Positions 9,101 through 18,594 of a DNA stretch of 64,000 bases are shown in pieces. How positions within the stretch are numbered: position 1 is the stretch's first letter; each line of letters opens with the position of its first letter. The stretch spans positions 5,998 through 69,997 of the forward strand of contig CAZLCX010000010.1 in assembly GCA_964558325.1 (NCBI GenBank). The letters run 5' to 3'. The notes below the pieces were generated by a model, which saw only the letters and a list, made by a program, of their open reading frames with translations, was not told where the DNA came from and did no database searches. The stretch comes from Halonatronomonas sp964558325 (GTDB lineage Bacteria > Bacillota > Halanaerobiia > Halanaerobiales > Halarsenatibacteraceae). Made by a program: the position numbers and the translations under genes.

Positions 9101-9975
9101 TAATTATCTCCTCCAGTCCTTACAAATACAAACCTATCTTTACCAGCTCCATCTTTTAATAATTGAAAATCATCCCAGCCTTCAAGTTTAGAAAATAAAT
9201 TGCCAATAGCCTCTCCCTGCTGATCTCCGATTTCAAGGGCTAATAAACCATTATTCCTTAATATTTTTTTAGCCTGGGGAATTAATCTTCTGTATATATC
9301 CAGACCATCTTTGCCTGCATGAAGAGCTTCTTCAGGTTCTGATTTAACATCCTTATCAAGATTTTTATAATCTTTTGTGGAGATATAAGGCGGATTAGAT
9401 ACTACCAGATCGATCTCGCCAGATCTTTTGGGCAATAATGGCTCCAATAAATCTCCCTTTAGCAAACCTGCTCTCTGAGAAAGCTTAAATTTCTTTATAT
9501 TTTCTTTAGCCACACGCACCGCTTGATCAGATATATCTATCCCAATCCCTTTAGCATCAGGAAGATAATACAGTAAACTTACCAGAATTGCTCCACTACC
9601 AGTTCCAACATCGACTATTTTCCCTGAAAGCTCAGTGTCTTCTCGAACTATTTTTAAAATCTTTTCAATTAATTCTTCAGTTTCAGGCCGGGGGATCAAT
9701 ACACCTGGTTCAACATGAAATTCTAAAGACATAAATTCTTTTTTCTGAGTTAAATAACTTACTGGAGTACCCTGAGCCCTCTTTTTTACCATCTCTCGAT
9801 ACTTCATAATTTCTTCTTTCTTTAATGGATAATCAAAATTTACATATAATTTAACTCTTTCAGTATCTAAAAGATCAGCCAGTAAAACCTCTGCATCAAG
9901 CCTGGGACTGGATATATTTTTAGATTTAAAATATTCTTCTGTTTTATTTAAGATATCTTTTATATTTAAAGTCAT
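9100..9975 (-). CDS. prmC: Peptide chain release factor N5-glutamine methyltransferase
   Basis: This SAM-dependent enzyme methylates the glutamine of the GGQ motif in release factors; its substrate PrfA is encoded directly upstream. The SAM site IVDVGTGSGAI and the catalytic VSNPPYIS motif are both present, after an N-terminal helical substrate-binding domain. I start it at the ATG at 9975, ten bases after AGAGGGG. A TTG three codons earlier lies almost inside that site. The prfA-prmC pairing is widely conserved. Confidence 0.95.
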   Translation of the reverse strand: MTLNIKDILNKTEEYFKSKNISSPRLDAEVLLADLLDTERVKLYVNFDYPLKKEEIMKYREMVKKRAQGTPVSYLTQKKEFMSLEFHVEPGVLIPRPETEELIEKILKIVREDTELSGKIVDVGTGSGAILVSLLYYLPDAKGIGIDISDQAVRVAKENIKKFKLSQRAGLLKGDLLEPLLPKRSGEIDLVVSNPPYISTKDYKNLDKDVKSEPEEALHAGKDGLDIYRRLIPQAKKILRNNGLLALEIGDQQGEAIGNLFSKLEGWDDFQLLKDGAGKDRFVFVRTGGDN

Positions 9976-9998
9976 TAAATCCAATCCCCTCTAAAATT

Positions 9999-11078
9999 TT
10001 AAAGCTTTTCTAATTTCTTTTTCTTATCCTCTTCAATTAACGGATCAATTATCTGGTCAATCTGACCATCAAGAACAGCATCTAACTGATGAATAGTCAA
10101 ATTTATTCTATGGTCGCTAACTCGCCCCTGAGGGAAATTGTAGGTTCTAATTTTTTCGCTTCTATCACCACTACCTACCTGGCTTTTACGGGCCTCAGCT
10201 CTTTCTTCCTGTTTTTCCTGCTCTATTTTCTCTCTAACTCTGGCCCGGAGAATTTTCATTGCTCTAGCCTTATTTTTATGCTGGGATTTTTCGTCCTGAC
10301 AGGAAACAGTAATATCCATAGGGGTATAGGTTATTCTTACAGCTGAATCTGTGGTATTAACACTCTGGCCTCCTGGCCCACTTGAACGGAAGAAATCAAT
10401 CTTAAGATCATTTTCATCTATATCAATATCAACATCTTCAGCTTCTGGTAAAACAGCAACTGTTGCAGTTGAAGTATGAATCCGACCACTGGATTCAGTA
10501 GACGGCACCCTCTGAACTCTATGAACACCACTTTCATATTTTAAGCGACTGTAAATTGAGTCTCCTTCAACATTAAAGATAATTTCTTTAAAACCACCGA
10601 CTCCACTTTCTGATGATGATAAAACCTCAACTTTCCAGTTCTGTTTTTCGGAATACCGGGAATACATTCTATATAAATCTCCGGCAAATAAAGCAGCTTC
10701 ATCTCCTCCAGCACCTGATCTTATTTCAACAATAACATTCTTCTCGTCATCTGGGTCATCAGGAATTAACAATAAGGGAAGTTCTTCAGCCAGCTCATTT
10801 AGTTCAGGTTTAATCATTTCCAGTTCTTCCTCGGCCAGTTCCTGCATTTCGCTATCTTCGCTTAATTCTATCATCTCTTCAGCTTCTTCAGCCTGCTGTT
10901 TTAAATCTTTATAATGTTTATATTTATCGACTAATTTTTTTAATCTGGCATGCTGCCGGAGTAATTTCTGATATTTCTGGCTATCATTCATCACCTCTGG
11001 TTCACTGATCTTTTTGCTTAACTTATCATAATCATCAATCAACTCTTCAAATTTATCTTTAACTGTTTCTATATGCAT
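9999..11078 (-). CDS. prfA: Peptide chain release factor 1
   Basis: This factor reads UAA and UAG stop codons and triggers peptide release. The GGQ peptidyl-hydrolase motif is at residues 236-238 (SSGPGGQSVNTT). The tripeptide anticodon region reads VPSTES (Pro-Ser-Thr near 192-194), which is the RF1 pattern rather than the SPF of RF2. The 359-residue length is standard. The N-terminal domain is rich in Glu and Lys. It lies just downstream of tdk and upstream of prmC. Confidence 0.97.
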   Translation of the reverse strand: MHIETVKDKFEELIDDYDKLSKKISEPEVMNDSQKYQKLLRQHARLKKLVDKYKHYKDLKQQAEEAEEMIELSEDSEMQELAEEELEMIKPELNELAEELPLLLIPDDPDDEKNVIVEIRSGAGGDEAALFAGDLYRMYSRYSEKQNWKVEVLSSSESGVGGFKEIIFNVEGDSIYSRLKYESGVHRVQRVPSTESSGRIHTSTATVAVLPEAEDVDIDIDENDLKIDFFRSSGPGGQSVNTTDSAVRITYTPMDITVSCQDEKSQHKNKARAMKILRARVREKIEQEKQEERAEARKSQVGSGDRSEKIRTYNFPQGRVSDHRINLTIHQLDAVLDGQIDQIIDPLIEEDKKKKLEKL

Positions 11079-11090
11079 ATATTACACCTC

Positions 11091-11672
11091 TTATTTACTC
11101 TCTTTAACTTCATGACAGTGACGACATCTTGCCTCATAAACCTCTTTAGCTCCAACCATAATTACTGGATCATCATAAGCTGCTGGCTTGCCATTAATTA
11201 GACGCTGAGTTCTGGTTGCAGGTTCACCACAGACAACACAGATAGCATGAAGTTTTTCTATATATTCAGACCTGGCCATCAAGTCAGGTACTGGACCAAA
11301 TGGTTCCCCTCTAAAATCTCTATCCAGGCCAGCTATAATTACTCGTTTCCCCTTATTGGCGAGATCTTCACAAACATTTACAATCTCGTCACTGAAAAAC
11401 TGAATTTCATCAATCCCAACTACCTCTGTATCATTTTTTACTTTCTCCAAAATATCCTTTGGCCTATCAACAGCAATAGCTTCAATACTAGCGCCATTAT
11501 GAGAAACTACATTAGACTTATCATACCTATCATCCAGACCAGGCTTAAAAACCTGAGCTTTATGTCCAGCTATGTTAACCCTGCGAAGACGTCTAATCAT
11601 TTCCTCACTCTTACCACAATACATTGGCCCTGTAATAATTTCCAACCAGCCACTCTTACTTATTTTATACAT
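11091..11672 (-). CDS. tdk: Thymidine kinase (type II)
   Basis: This salvage enzyme phosphorylates thymidine to dTMP. The P-loop GPMYCGKSEE is at residues 15-24, the Walker B-like IDEIQFF follows near 90, and a zinc site is formed by CVVC and CRHC pairs in the last third. The start is the ATG at 11672, preceded by AAAGGTGG at good spacing. An upstream in-frame start at 11723 would add 17 hydrophobic residues that are absent from the family and would fall next to the rpmE terminator. The result is 193 residues, the usual size. Confidence 0.95.
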   Translation of the reverse strand: MYKISKSGWLEIITGPMYCGKSEEMIRRLRRVNIAGHKAQVFKPGLDDRYDKSNVVSHNGASIEAIAVDRPKDILEKVKNDTEVVGIDEIQFFSDEIVNVCEDLANKGKRVIIAGLDRDFRGEPFGPVPDLMARSEYIEKLHAICVVCGEPATRTQRLINGKPAAYDDPVIMVGAKEVYEARCRHCHEVKESK

Positions 11673-11705
11673 TGAGACGCCACCTTTTATTAAGAATAAT
11701 TTCCC

Positions 11706-11729
11706 AAAAAAAAAGCAGAGCATCTGCCC
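11706..11729 (-). terminator. Intrinsic terminator after rpmE
   Basis: On the minus strand a short hairpin (GGGCAGA, loop TGC, TCTGCTT, with two G-U pairs at the base) runs into an unbroken tract of nine T. It lies 20 bp after the rpmE stop and before tdk. It should end rpmE messages or weaken read-through into the tdk-prfA-prmC operon. Confidence 0.75.
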
Positions 11730-11749
11730 TGCCCTGCCATCAACAAAAA

Positions 11750-11968
11750 TTACTCTTCCTCTTCATCCTGTTCTCGACCATACTTTTTATTAAATCTCTC
11801 AACCCGTCCACCACGACTTGCTTTACGCTGTTTACCAGTATAAAATGGATGGCAACTTGAGCATACTTCAACTCTGATCTCATCTTCTGTTGAAATAGTC
11901 TCATATTCTTCACCACAAGCACAGTAAACGGTTACCGGGTCTGCTTTTGGATGTATATCTTCCTTCAT
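11750..11968 (-). CDS. rpmE: Ribosomal protein L31, zinc-binding type
   Basis: This 72-residue large-subunit ribosomal protein helps bridge the two ribosomal subunits. It has the L31 core with a zinc site (Cys16 and Cys18 in YCACG, then CSSCHPFYTG), so it is the C+ (RpmE) rather than the zinc-free (RpmE2) paralogue. It ends in an acidic tail (EQDEEEE). A strong promoter lies upstream and a terminator downstream, so it can be its own transcript. In Bacillus this gene follows rho directly; here the lactate module lies between them. Confidence 0.96.
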   Translation of the reverse strand: MKEDIHPKADPVTVYCACGEEYETISTEDEIRVEVCSSCHPFYTGKQRKASRGGRVERFNKKYGREQDEEEE

Positions 11969-12007
11969 CGAAAATCACCTCTTCCTTAATTTGCTTCAGT
12001 TAAATTG

Positions 12008-12036
12008 ATTATATCACAGGCTTTTTTGGGTTGCAA
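12008..12036 (-). promoter_or_regulatory. Sigma-A-type promoter for rpmE
   Basis: On the minus strand TTGCAA, a 17-base spacer and a perfect TATAAT lie about 40 bp before the rpmE start. Spacing is optimal. No Zur-like palindrome was seen around it. Confidence 0.85.
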
Positions 12037-12088
12037 CCGGCTGCAAAGTATTATTTAAACAATTAATTAATCAAGTTATAAATTCAGA

Positions 12089-12126
12089 TAAAAACCTTCT
12101 GAAAGTTTATTAAAACTTTCAGAAGG
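12089..12126 (-). terminator. Intrinsic terminator after larA (end of lactate operon)
   Basis: A perfect 14-bp stem (CCTTCTGAAAGTTT and its complement) with a 4-base loop is followed on the minus strand by TTTTTA. It lies 20 bp after the larA stop and marks the 3' end of the lactate operon. Confidence 0.93.
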
Positions 12127-12145
12127 CATTATAAATTATCAATAT

Positions 12146-13420
12146 TTAATTTTGAACAATAACTCCAACTCCATCTGGAATTACTGTAATCTCTGGTTTA
12201 TCGTTCTTTAGAAGACTCTCTGCCATTTTAACGGCTTCATCCATACTTTCAGCCTTATGCATATACATGTCCTCTACCATCTTTTCAGGAGCTGCAGTAA
12301 TCATAATAACTTCAAATTTATCCAGAATTCTGGCTAAGATCTGTGATTCCCATTGATCAGGAACAGTTTCAGTTCTATCCCTGGAAGCAATATTTTCCCT
12401 TATCTCTTTTACGCTTTCAGCCTCACAGAAAGTATTATAAAAAGCATCGCCTCCATGACCATCAGAACATTCTGCTGCGATTATAATTACTCCACCTTCT
12501 TTACAGGTAGCCTCTGCGGCTGTCATTCCCTTTACGGCCTGATAAATATTTTGATCAAGGGGATAACCACCATTTGTAGTTATTGCAATATCAGCCGGGA
12601 CAGCCTTTACCCCAGCAAGTTCAGCAACAAAGTCAGTCCCTGCTTTATGAGCTTTTTTGAAATCACCGGCAAAGGCATTAATAATTTCTTTATCTTCATT
12701 AATTGCAACATTTAAAATAAATGCCAGCTCAGCCTTCTCAGCAGCATAGACCATATCTTTATGCATCGGGTTACCTTCAATAATTCCGGTTCTGGCATTA
12801 GGATGGGCAATAAACTCACCACAGTGATTGGCCAGCACCGTCTCTTTACTTGCAACTCCAGGAAGAACACTCTTTCTTCCTCCTGAATAACCGGCAAAGA
12901 AATGGGGTTCAATAAAACCCTCTGCCAGGAGTAAATCAGCCTCAACGGCGTGATGATTTAGAATCAATTTACCGCCTGAAGGCAGAGTTCCATACTCGAC
13001 CATATCTTCTTCATTGGTGCTTTTATGCATAACCAGCTTCTCATTTTTAACAACTTCTTCGCCAAATTTTTCTATCATCTCTGTCTCAGTCGATGGTCTA
13101 TGAAATCCAGTGGCTATCAACAATTTAATCTTAGCCTCAGGATTCCCAGCCCTTATCTGTTCTAACATTGCTGGAATCATATATTTACTTGGGACAGGTC
13201 TTGTATGATCGCTACAGATAATCACAATATTATCTTTATCTTTAGCAAGCTCAGCCAGTCCTGGACTTCCTATCGGATTGGCCAGAGCCTGATTAACAAG
13301 TTCCTGCTGCCCTTTTTCTGGCTCAAACTGATTCGCCTTTGATGTTAAGGTTGCCAGCACCTGAGCATCTGGAAGATCAAACTCCAGTCCCTCTCTACCA
13401 TATGGAATTTTAAACTCCAC
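12146..13420 (-). CDS. larA: Nickel-dependent lactate racemase (LarA family)
   Basis: This interconverts D- and L-lactate using a nickel pincer nucleotide. All key positions of Lactobacillus plantarum LarA are present one residue earlier: His107 (ATGFHRPS), His173 and Lys183 (EPHFFAGYSGGRK) and His199 (LANHC), plus Asp72/Arg75 in SDHTRP. The 424-residue length is right. It is the last gene of the lactate operon, like lctF in Acetobacterium woodii, and would let a stereospecific dehydrogenase use both isomers. Cofactor genes larB, larC and larE are not in this window. Other LarA-like 2-hydroxyacid racemases exist, but the setting favours lactate. Confidence 0.93.
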   Translation of the reverse strand: MEFKIPYGREGLEFDLPDAQVLATLTSKANQFEPEKGQQELVNQALANPIGSPGLAELAKDKDNIVIICSDHTRPVPSKYMIPAMLEQIRAGNPEAKIKLLIATGFHRPSTETEMIEKFGEEVVKNEKLVMHKSTNEEDMVEYGTLPSGGKLILNHHAVEADLLLAEGFIEPHFFAGYSGGRKSVLPGVASKETVLANHCGEFIAHPNARTGIIEGNPMHKDMVYAAEKAELAFILNVAINEDKEIINAFAGDFKKAHKAGTDFVAELAGVKAVPADIAITTNGGYPLDQNIYQAVKGMTAAEATCKEGGVIIIAAECSDGHGGDAFYNTFCEAESVKEIRENIASRDRTETVPDQWESQILARILDKFEVIMITAAPEKMVEDMYMHKAESMDEAVKMAESLLKNDKPEITVIPDGVGVIVQN

Positions 13421-13466
13421 TTAAAGTCACCTCCGCTTAACTATTTATAAGCAATTATAATAGAAA

Positions 13467-14888
13467 TTAATCTTCTATATCAAATATCTTACCAGGATTC
13501 ATAATATTATTCGGATCAAATCCCTTTTTAATCATTCTCATCAATCTTAATTCCTCACCAGAGACAGCACTCTTAAAGTATTTTTTCCTCTTAGAACCTA
13601 TTCCATGTTCTCCACTTAAAGTACCGCCTAAATCATAAGTGACTTCATAGAGTTCTTCCAGACATTTATCTTCTATTTCATACCATTCTTCCATTGTATG
13701 ATCAGGATTTTTAACTAAAGTTGCATGTAAGTTACCATCACCGGCATGACCATAGCATGGTATCTGGATATCATACTTTTCACCTAATCGCTGCAGCTCA
13801 GGAATTAAATCAGGAATTCTGGCAATTGGAACTACAATATCTTCAAGACTCTGCTCTGGACTAACTACCATAAATGCCTCAGCAATATTTCTCCTTACAT
13901 TCCAGACCCGCTCACTGGTTGTATGATTATCGGCAACATAAACCTCCTGGGCATTATTCTTCTCACAAATTTCACCGATCTTAAAGTAATCTTTTTCAAC
14001 CTGGTCTTCATCTGCTCCATCCACCTCAATTAAAAGCATGGCCCCGCAATCTTCATAGGGAAGATGTTCATTTAGATATTCGCAGGAAGTTTTAACAGAT
14101 AATTGATCCATAAATTCTATTCCTGTTGGAATAATACCAGTCTCAGTCATAATCTTTGGTACAGTTGAAATAGCGGTCTTGGCATCATCAAATAAAACAA
14201 GCAGAGCCACTTCTTTAGTCGGTTTCGGCAATAATTTAACAGTGGCTTTTGTCACAATCCCAAGGGTCCCCTCAGAACCGATCATTAATTTCTTAAGGTC
14301 ATACCCTGTTACATCCTTTACTCTCTTGCCACCTAAATTAACAACTTCACCATTTGGGAGTACAACTTCCATACCCATGATATATCGACCGGTTACACCA
14401 TATTTAACAGCTTTACCACCACCGGCATTCTCAGCAATATTACCACCAATAAAACAGGATTCTAGACTCATCGGATAACCGGCAAAGAATAAACCTTCCT
14501 CTTCTAGATCTTCCTGGACATCATTGGTAATAACGCCACCTTCTAAAACCATCATCATATTATCAAAATCATATTCTACAACGCTATTCATGTTTTCAAG
14601 AGAAATAACAATACCACCGTGATCTGGAATAGCCCCTCCTGAAAGCCCACTACCTGCACCTCTTGGGGTTACTGGAATCAATTCTCTATTGGCTAATTTA
14701 ACCACGCCAGAAACTTCCTCAGTCGAATTGGGGAGCACGACAACTTCAGGAAAACTTGCATACTGCTCTTTAGGAGTCTCATCATGGGAATAGGCTTCAA
14801 TCTTTGCTTCATCAGTTAAAACGTTTTTCTCGCCAACAATATCTATTAATTCTTTCAGAATATCTTCTGTAACAGGATTATACTTCAA
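13467..14888 (-). CDS. lctD: FAD-linked lactate dehydrogenase subunit (LctD/GlcD family)
   Basis: This flavoprotein oxidises lactate to pyruvate and passes electrons to the EtfAB partner encoded just upstream. The FAD-binding domain shows the TPRGAGSGLSGGA pocket and the AENAGGGKAVKYG stretch; the C-terminal half has GHAGDGNLHATL and GEHGIGSKRK, which hold the substrate and metal site, and it ends NPGKIFD. I favour a TTG start at 14888 because AGAGGAGG lies nine bases before it and the protein then opens MKYNPVTEDI, as in relatives. An ATG at 14918 is in frame but lacks a ribosome site. Either choice overlaps etfA. Glycolate oxidase activity is the main alternative. Confidence 0.9.
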   Translation of the reverse strand: MKYNPVTEDILKELIDIVGEKNVLTDEAKIEAYSHDETPKEQYASFPEVVVLPNSTEEVSGVVKLANRELIPVTPRGAGSGLSGGAIPDHGGIVISLENMNSVVEYDFDNMMMVLEGGVITNDVQEDLEEEGLFFAGYPMSLESCFIGGNIAENAGGGKAVKYGVTGRYIMGMEVVLPNGEVVNLGGKRVKDVTGYDLKKLMIGSEGTLGIVTKATVKLLPKPTKEVALLVLFDDAKTAISTVPKIMTETGIIPTGIEFMDQLSVKTSCEYLNEHLPYEDCGAMLLIEVDGADEDQVEKDYFKIGEICEKNNAQEVYVADNHTTSERVWNVRRNIAEAFMVVSPEQSLEDIVVPIARIPDLIPELQRLGEKYDIQIPCYGHAGDGNLHATLVKNPDHTMEEWYEIEDKCLEELYEVTYDLGGTLSGEHGIGSKRKKYFKSAVSGEELRLMRMIKKGFDPNNIMNPGKIFDIED

Positions 14889-15888
14889 CCTTTTCAACCT
14901 CCTCTTGTAACCTTTCATTAATCATCGGTACCAGATCAAATAGATTACCTACAATGCCAATATCAGATACTTTAAAGATATCTGCATCTGGATCTTCATT
15001 TATTGCAATAATATGATCTGCAGTCTTCATACCTGCAAGATGCTGGATTGCTCCTGAAATACCGATTGCTATATAAAGATGGGGAGTAACGGTTTTGCCG
15101 CTTAAACCAACCTGATGAGGATATGAAATCCAGTCCATCTCAACTGCATCCCTGGAAGCCCCAACAGCTCCATCAAGAATATCTGCCATCTTCCAGATCA
15201 TATCAAAGTTTTCAGCTTTTTTAAGACCCTTGCCACCAGCTACTACAGTATCGGCATCAACTATATTAACATCTTCGCCTTCAGTAGTTCTAAAACCAAT
15301 ATGCTTTACTCGACCATCAAATAATTCAGGATCAAAATCAAGTTCAATAATCTCGCCTTCCCGGCCAGGAACTCTTTCAGCCGGCGATGTTGATTTCGGT
15401 CTAACTGTAGCCATCTGAGGCCTGTGCTTTGGGGTATGAATAGTAGCCAGGATATTACCACCTATAGCCGGTCTGGTCTGTAATAAATTACCTGTCTCTT
15501 CTTCTATATCAAGCTCAGTACAATCAGCTGTTAAACCAGCCCCCACTCTAATAGCTACATGGGGCAATACAGTTCTACCCTGAGTTGTTGCTGCTCCAAG
15601 TATAATCTCAGGTTTATATTCTTTTACTAATGAAACCATCACATTACTGTAATTCTCAACAATAAACTTTTCCAGACGGGGGTCATTAATCATATAAACT
15701 TTATCTGCCCCGGCCTCAATTAATTTATTGGCTTCTTCTTTACTAACATTATTCCCTATAATAAATGACGAAAGCTCTTCATCTAGCTTATCAGCTAATT
15801 TCCGACCTCTGGTCAATAATTCAAAGGCAACCCTTCTCAATTCTCCTTCATTGGTTTCTGCCATCGTCCAGACACCATTGTAACTCAT
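14878..15888 (-). CDS. etfA: Electron transfer flavoprotein alpha subunit (LctC-like)
   Basis: This subunit binds FAD and forms the electron shuttle with EtfB. The N-terminal half is the EtfA nucleotide-fold domain. The C-terminal FAD domain has VVAGGKGL, the DWISYPHQVGLSGKTV loop and the IAIGISGAIQHLAGM helix, closing with INEDPDADIFKVSDIGIVGN. It is 336 residues and begins directly in the flavoprotein domain, so it has no N-terminal ferredoxin domain, which I recall for A. woodii LctC. The start follows AGGAGG. It lies between etfB and the dehydrogenase gene, which together form one predicted complex. Confidence 0.94.
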   Translation of the reverse strand: MSYNGVWTMAETNEGELRRVAFELLTRGRKLADKLDEELSSFIIGNNVSKEEANKLIEAGADKVYMINDPRLEKFIVENYSNVMVSLVKEYKPEIILGAATTQGRTVLPHVAIRVGAGLTADCTELDIEEETGNLLQTRPAIGGNILATIHTPKHRPQMATVRPKSTSPAERVPGREGEIIELDFDPELFDGRVKHIGFRTTEGEDVNIVDADTVVAGGKGLKKAENFDMIWKMADILDGAVGASRDAVEMDWISYPHQVGLSGKTVTPHLYIAIGISGAIQHLAGMKTADHIIAINEDPDADIFKVSDIGIVGNLFDLVPMINERLQEEVEKVEV

Positions 15889-15924
15889 ATAGTTTTTTCC
15901 TCCTTTATAGTAAACCAGTTGAAA

Positions 15925-16755
15925 TTATAATAGATCATTTTCTTTCATATATTCAAATAATTCATCAATTGCAGATTCAAACTTTGTCTCATCACTTGCA
16001 TCGATTAGTTTTCCACCCCGGGTTACCTTTGGTCTGTCAATATTTACAACCCTGGTCGGTGAACCATTAAGACCTAAATATTCTTTCTTCATCGGAATGT
16101 GTTCCGAATTAACTGGAGAAATCTCCTTATCTCTAGCTTTTCTCTTTCCAGATAATGTCGGCAATCTTGGAAAACTTATCTCCTTAACAACTGTTATTAA
16201 AGCAGGCATTGGCATCTTAATTTTTTCATAGCCATTCTCCAACAGTCTTTCAACAGTTATATAATTTTCATCAGGTTCAGTATAAGTTGTATCATCAGCA
16301 AAATGAACTTTCTCTACTTTACTGACATAAGTTGCCAGGGGAATATCAAGAAATGATGCAATCCCTGGACCAACCTGAGCAGTATCGCCATCAGTCGCCT
16401 GTAGGCCACAGAAAATCAAGTCATAATCTCCAATATCTTTAATACATTCAGATAATGAATAGGCAGTCGACCAGGTATCAGCTCCGGCAAATTCTTTTCC
16501 TGAAAGCAGTATCCCGTCATCGCATCCCATGGCAATCGCTTCTTTTAAAGCCTTTTCAGCTGATGGTGGACCCATAGTTACAGCAATAACCTCGCCACCA
16601 TGTTCCTCTACAATCTGAATTGCTGTTTCAATAGCATATAAATCAAGAGGATTAATGATACTCTCGACTCCGTCTCTTTTCATTGTTCCTGTTTCTTCAT
16701 CCATTTTAACATTACTTGTCTCTGGTACCTGTTTTATTGGTGTTATAATTTTCAA
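15925..16755 (-). CDS. etfB: Electron transfer flavoprotein beta subunit (LctB-like)
   Basis: This is the beta subunit of the Etf, which in bifurcating systems binds the FAD that splits or joins electron pairs. The 276-residue protein starts KIITPIKQVPETSNVKMD and has the motif CGLQATDGDTAQVGPGIA near residues 115-132. The DGDTAQVGP form is typical of bifurcating-type EtfB, whereas aerobic Etf usually differs here. That points to ferredoxin- and NAD-linked lactate oxidation, as shown for A. woodii LctBCD. It lies between the permease and etfA. Confidence 0.93.
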   Translation of the reverse strand: MKIITPIKQVPETSNVKMDEETGTMKRDGVESIINPLDLYAIETAIQIVEEHGGEVIAVTMGPPSAEKALKEAIAMGCDDGILLSGKEFAGADTWSTAYSLSECIKDIGDYDLIFCGLQATDGDTAQVGPGIASFLDIPLATYVSKVEKVHFADDTTYTEPDENYITVERLLENGYEKIKMPMPALITVVKEISFPRLPTLSGKRKARDKEISPVNSEHIPMKKEYLGLNGSPTRVVNIDRPKVTRGGKLIDASDETKFESAIDELFEYMKENDLL

Positions 16756-16779
16756 GCTATTTACCTCCCTAAAATTCTA

Positions 16780-18450
16780 TTAGAATATCCCTGCAAAAAA
16801 TGTATTGACTAAGAAAGTTGTTAAAAGTGCTACAAATAAACCATACATGATATTTACAACAATAGTTTTTCTCATTACCAATCCTTCTTTTCCTATTAAA
16901 CCAACAGTAGTTATCGCAGCAACAACATTATGAACACAGATCATATTACCACCAGCTGCACCGGCAGTCTGTAAACCAAGAGTTGGAATAACTTCAACAC
17001 CAGCAGCTGCAGCAGTTTCAAACTGAAAAGCACCAAACATAATATTTGACACAGTATTAGATCCAGATATAAAGGCTCCTAGAGTACCAACAAAAGGTGC
17101 CGCAAAGTGCCAGCCTCCGCCAATTAAATTAGCAGATGCAAAGGCCATTTCTTCTAACATTGTAAATTCAGCAACTGCATTAGAGTTCATCATTATCTTA
17201 ACCATACCTAGAGCAAAGAATAAAGCAATAGCAGCCGGTTGAATAGTTTTAAGTGTCTCTTTCCAGCATTTAGTTGCTTCCCCTTTTTCCATTCCATGCA
17301 TAACTGGAATAAATAAGGCCACTAGAATAAATGGAATTACACCAGGATTATATAATGGGCTAACACCTTCAGTTATTGTAGTGCCAAGAATATTTTCCCA
17401 GGCAAGCTCCACACTCTGTAAGAATTCTACTAGGCCAAACATTTCAAGTCTTGTGACAACTAATAAGGTGGCTATGATAATATATGGCAACCAGGCTTTA
17501 AAAGGACTGACTGTAAGCTCGCTTTTTTTAGGAACTTTAGCTTCAGCCTTAACCTGGTCTTCCCACTCATCAGGCCATTCTTCGTGTGGGGGGAAATCCC
17601 ATTCATCTTTAGGAACTAAGAATCCTTTCCGAGTTGTAAAAACAAATATCGGTAAAGCAATCAAAGAACCTAAAAGTGAAGGTACCTCAGGTCCAACAAA
17701 ATTCGCAATTAATACCATTGGAATTCCAAAAAGGAGTCCAGTATAAATTGCAAGAGGCCAGACCTTTAGTCCTTTCTTAATTGAACCTTCAGAAATTTTA
17801 GTCATGACAGCAACTATAGCCAGCGGAATAAATAAAGCCATAGTTCCATTTAAGATACCAGCAAAGCCGCCGATAGCTTCTAAAAATACTCTAAAACTTT
17901 CTATCTCTACGCCTATACTTTCTATTGGAAGTTCAACAACACCACTTAATGCATCAAATCCCCCCCAAATTGGTACACCTACAGCTCCAAATGATACTGG
18001 CACACTATTGGCTATTAAAGCCACTGAGGCTGCAATTAAAGGTGGAAATCCAAGTCCTACAAGTAAAGGGGCAGCTACAGCTGCTGGAGTACCAAATCCA
18101 GCTGCTCCTTCAAAGAATGCTCCCATCAAAAATGCAATTAAGAGAGCCTGGACTCTTCTATCTGTCGATACATTTGCCATTGAATAAGATATACTTTTTA
18201 CTCCACCACTTGTTTTTAATAACTGTAAAATTAATAAAGCACCAAATACAATCAATAAAATTCCTATCGCATCAACTACTCCACCAATCGAAGCTCCTGC
18301 AATCCATTGAAAAGGCATATCCCACCAGATCATCGAAATAATAACTGCTGTAAGCCAGCCAATAGGCATTGCTTTTTTGGCAGGCCACATAAATCCAATC
18401 ATCAAGACACCAATAAGCACTATCGGAATTGCTGCTAGTAATGCTAACAT
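16780..18450 (-). CDS. lctP: L-lactate permease
   Basis: This LctP-family secondary transporter moves lactate, probably with a cation. The 556-residue protein has 12 or more hydrophobic segments and the family-typical AFLMGAFFEGAAGFGTPAA stretch (near 108-126) and AGAAGGNMICVHNVVAA near the C-terminus. A hydrophilic, Trp/Glu-rich loop (KDEWDFPPHEEWPDEWEDQ region, about 275-293) is acidic. It is the first gene after the LldR-type operator and feeds the downstream dehydrogenase and racemase genes. Confidence 0.95.
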   Translation of the reverse strand: MLALLAAIPIVLIGVLMIGFMWPAKKAMPIGWLTAVIISMIWWDMPFQWIAGASIGGVVDAIGILLIVFGALLILQLLKTSGGVKSISYSMANVSTDRRVQALLIAFLMGAFFEGAAGFGTPAAVAAPLLVGLGFPPLIAASVALIANSVPVSFGAVGVPIWGGFDALSGVVELPIESIGVEIESFRVFLEAIGGFAGILNGTMALFIPLAIVAVMTKISEGSIKKGLKVWPLAIYTGLLFGIPMVLIANFVGPEVPSLLGSLIALPIFVFTTRKGFLVPKDEWDFPPHEEWPDEWEDQVKAEAKVPKKSELTVSPFKAWLPYIIIATLLVVTRLEMFGLVEFLQSVELAWENILGTTITEGVSPLYNPGVIPFILVALFIPVMHGMEKGEATKCWKETLKTIQPAAIALFFALGMVKIMMNSNAVAEFTMLEEMAFASANLIGGGWHFAAPFVGTLGAFISGSNTVSNIMFGAFQFETAAAAGVEVIPTLGLQTAGAAGGNMICVHNVVAAITTVGLIGKEGLVMRKTIVVNIMYGLFVALLTTFLVNTFFAGIF

Positions 18451-18594
18451 AAATTATACTACTCCCCTTCTAAATTAGAATTTTATGTTCTAAAATCAAA
18501 AACTACTGCCTACTAATAAATCTACTAATAATTGCTAAAATAAAAATTAATTGAACCTAATTATAACAAAACCCCCTTTCATTTTATAAATTAT

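Noticed and set aside
17381..18341. Long plus-strand reading frames opposite the lactate permease
   Set aside because: They are low-complexity shadows of a hydrophobic gene on the other strand, with no ribosome sites or recognisable domains.
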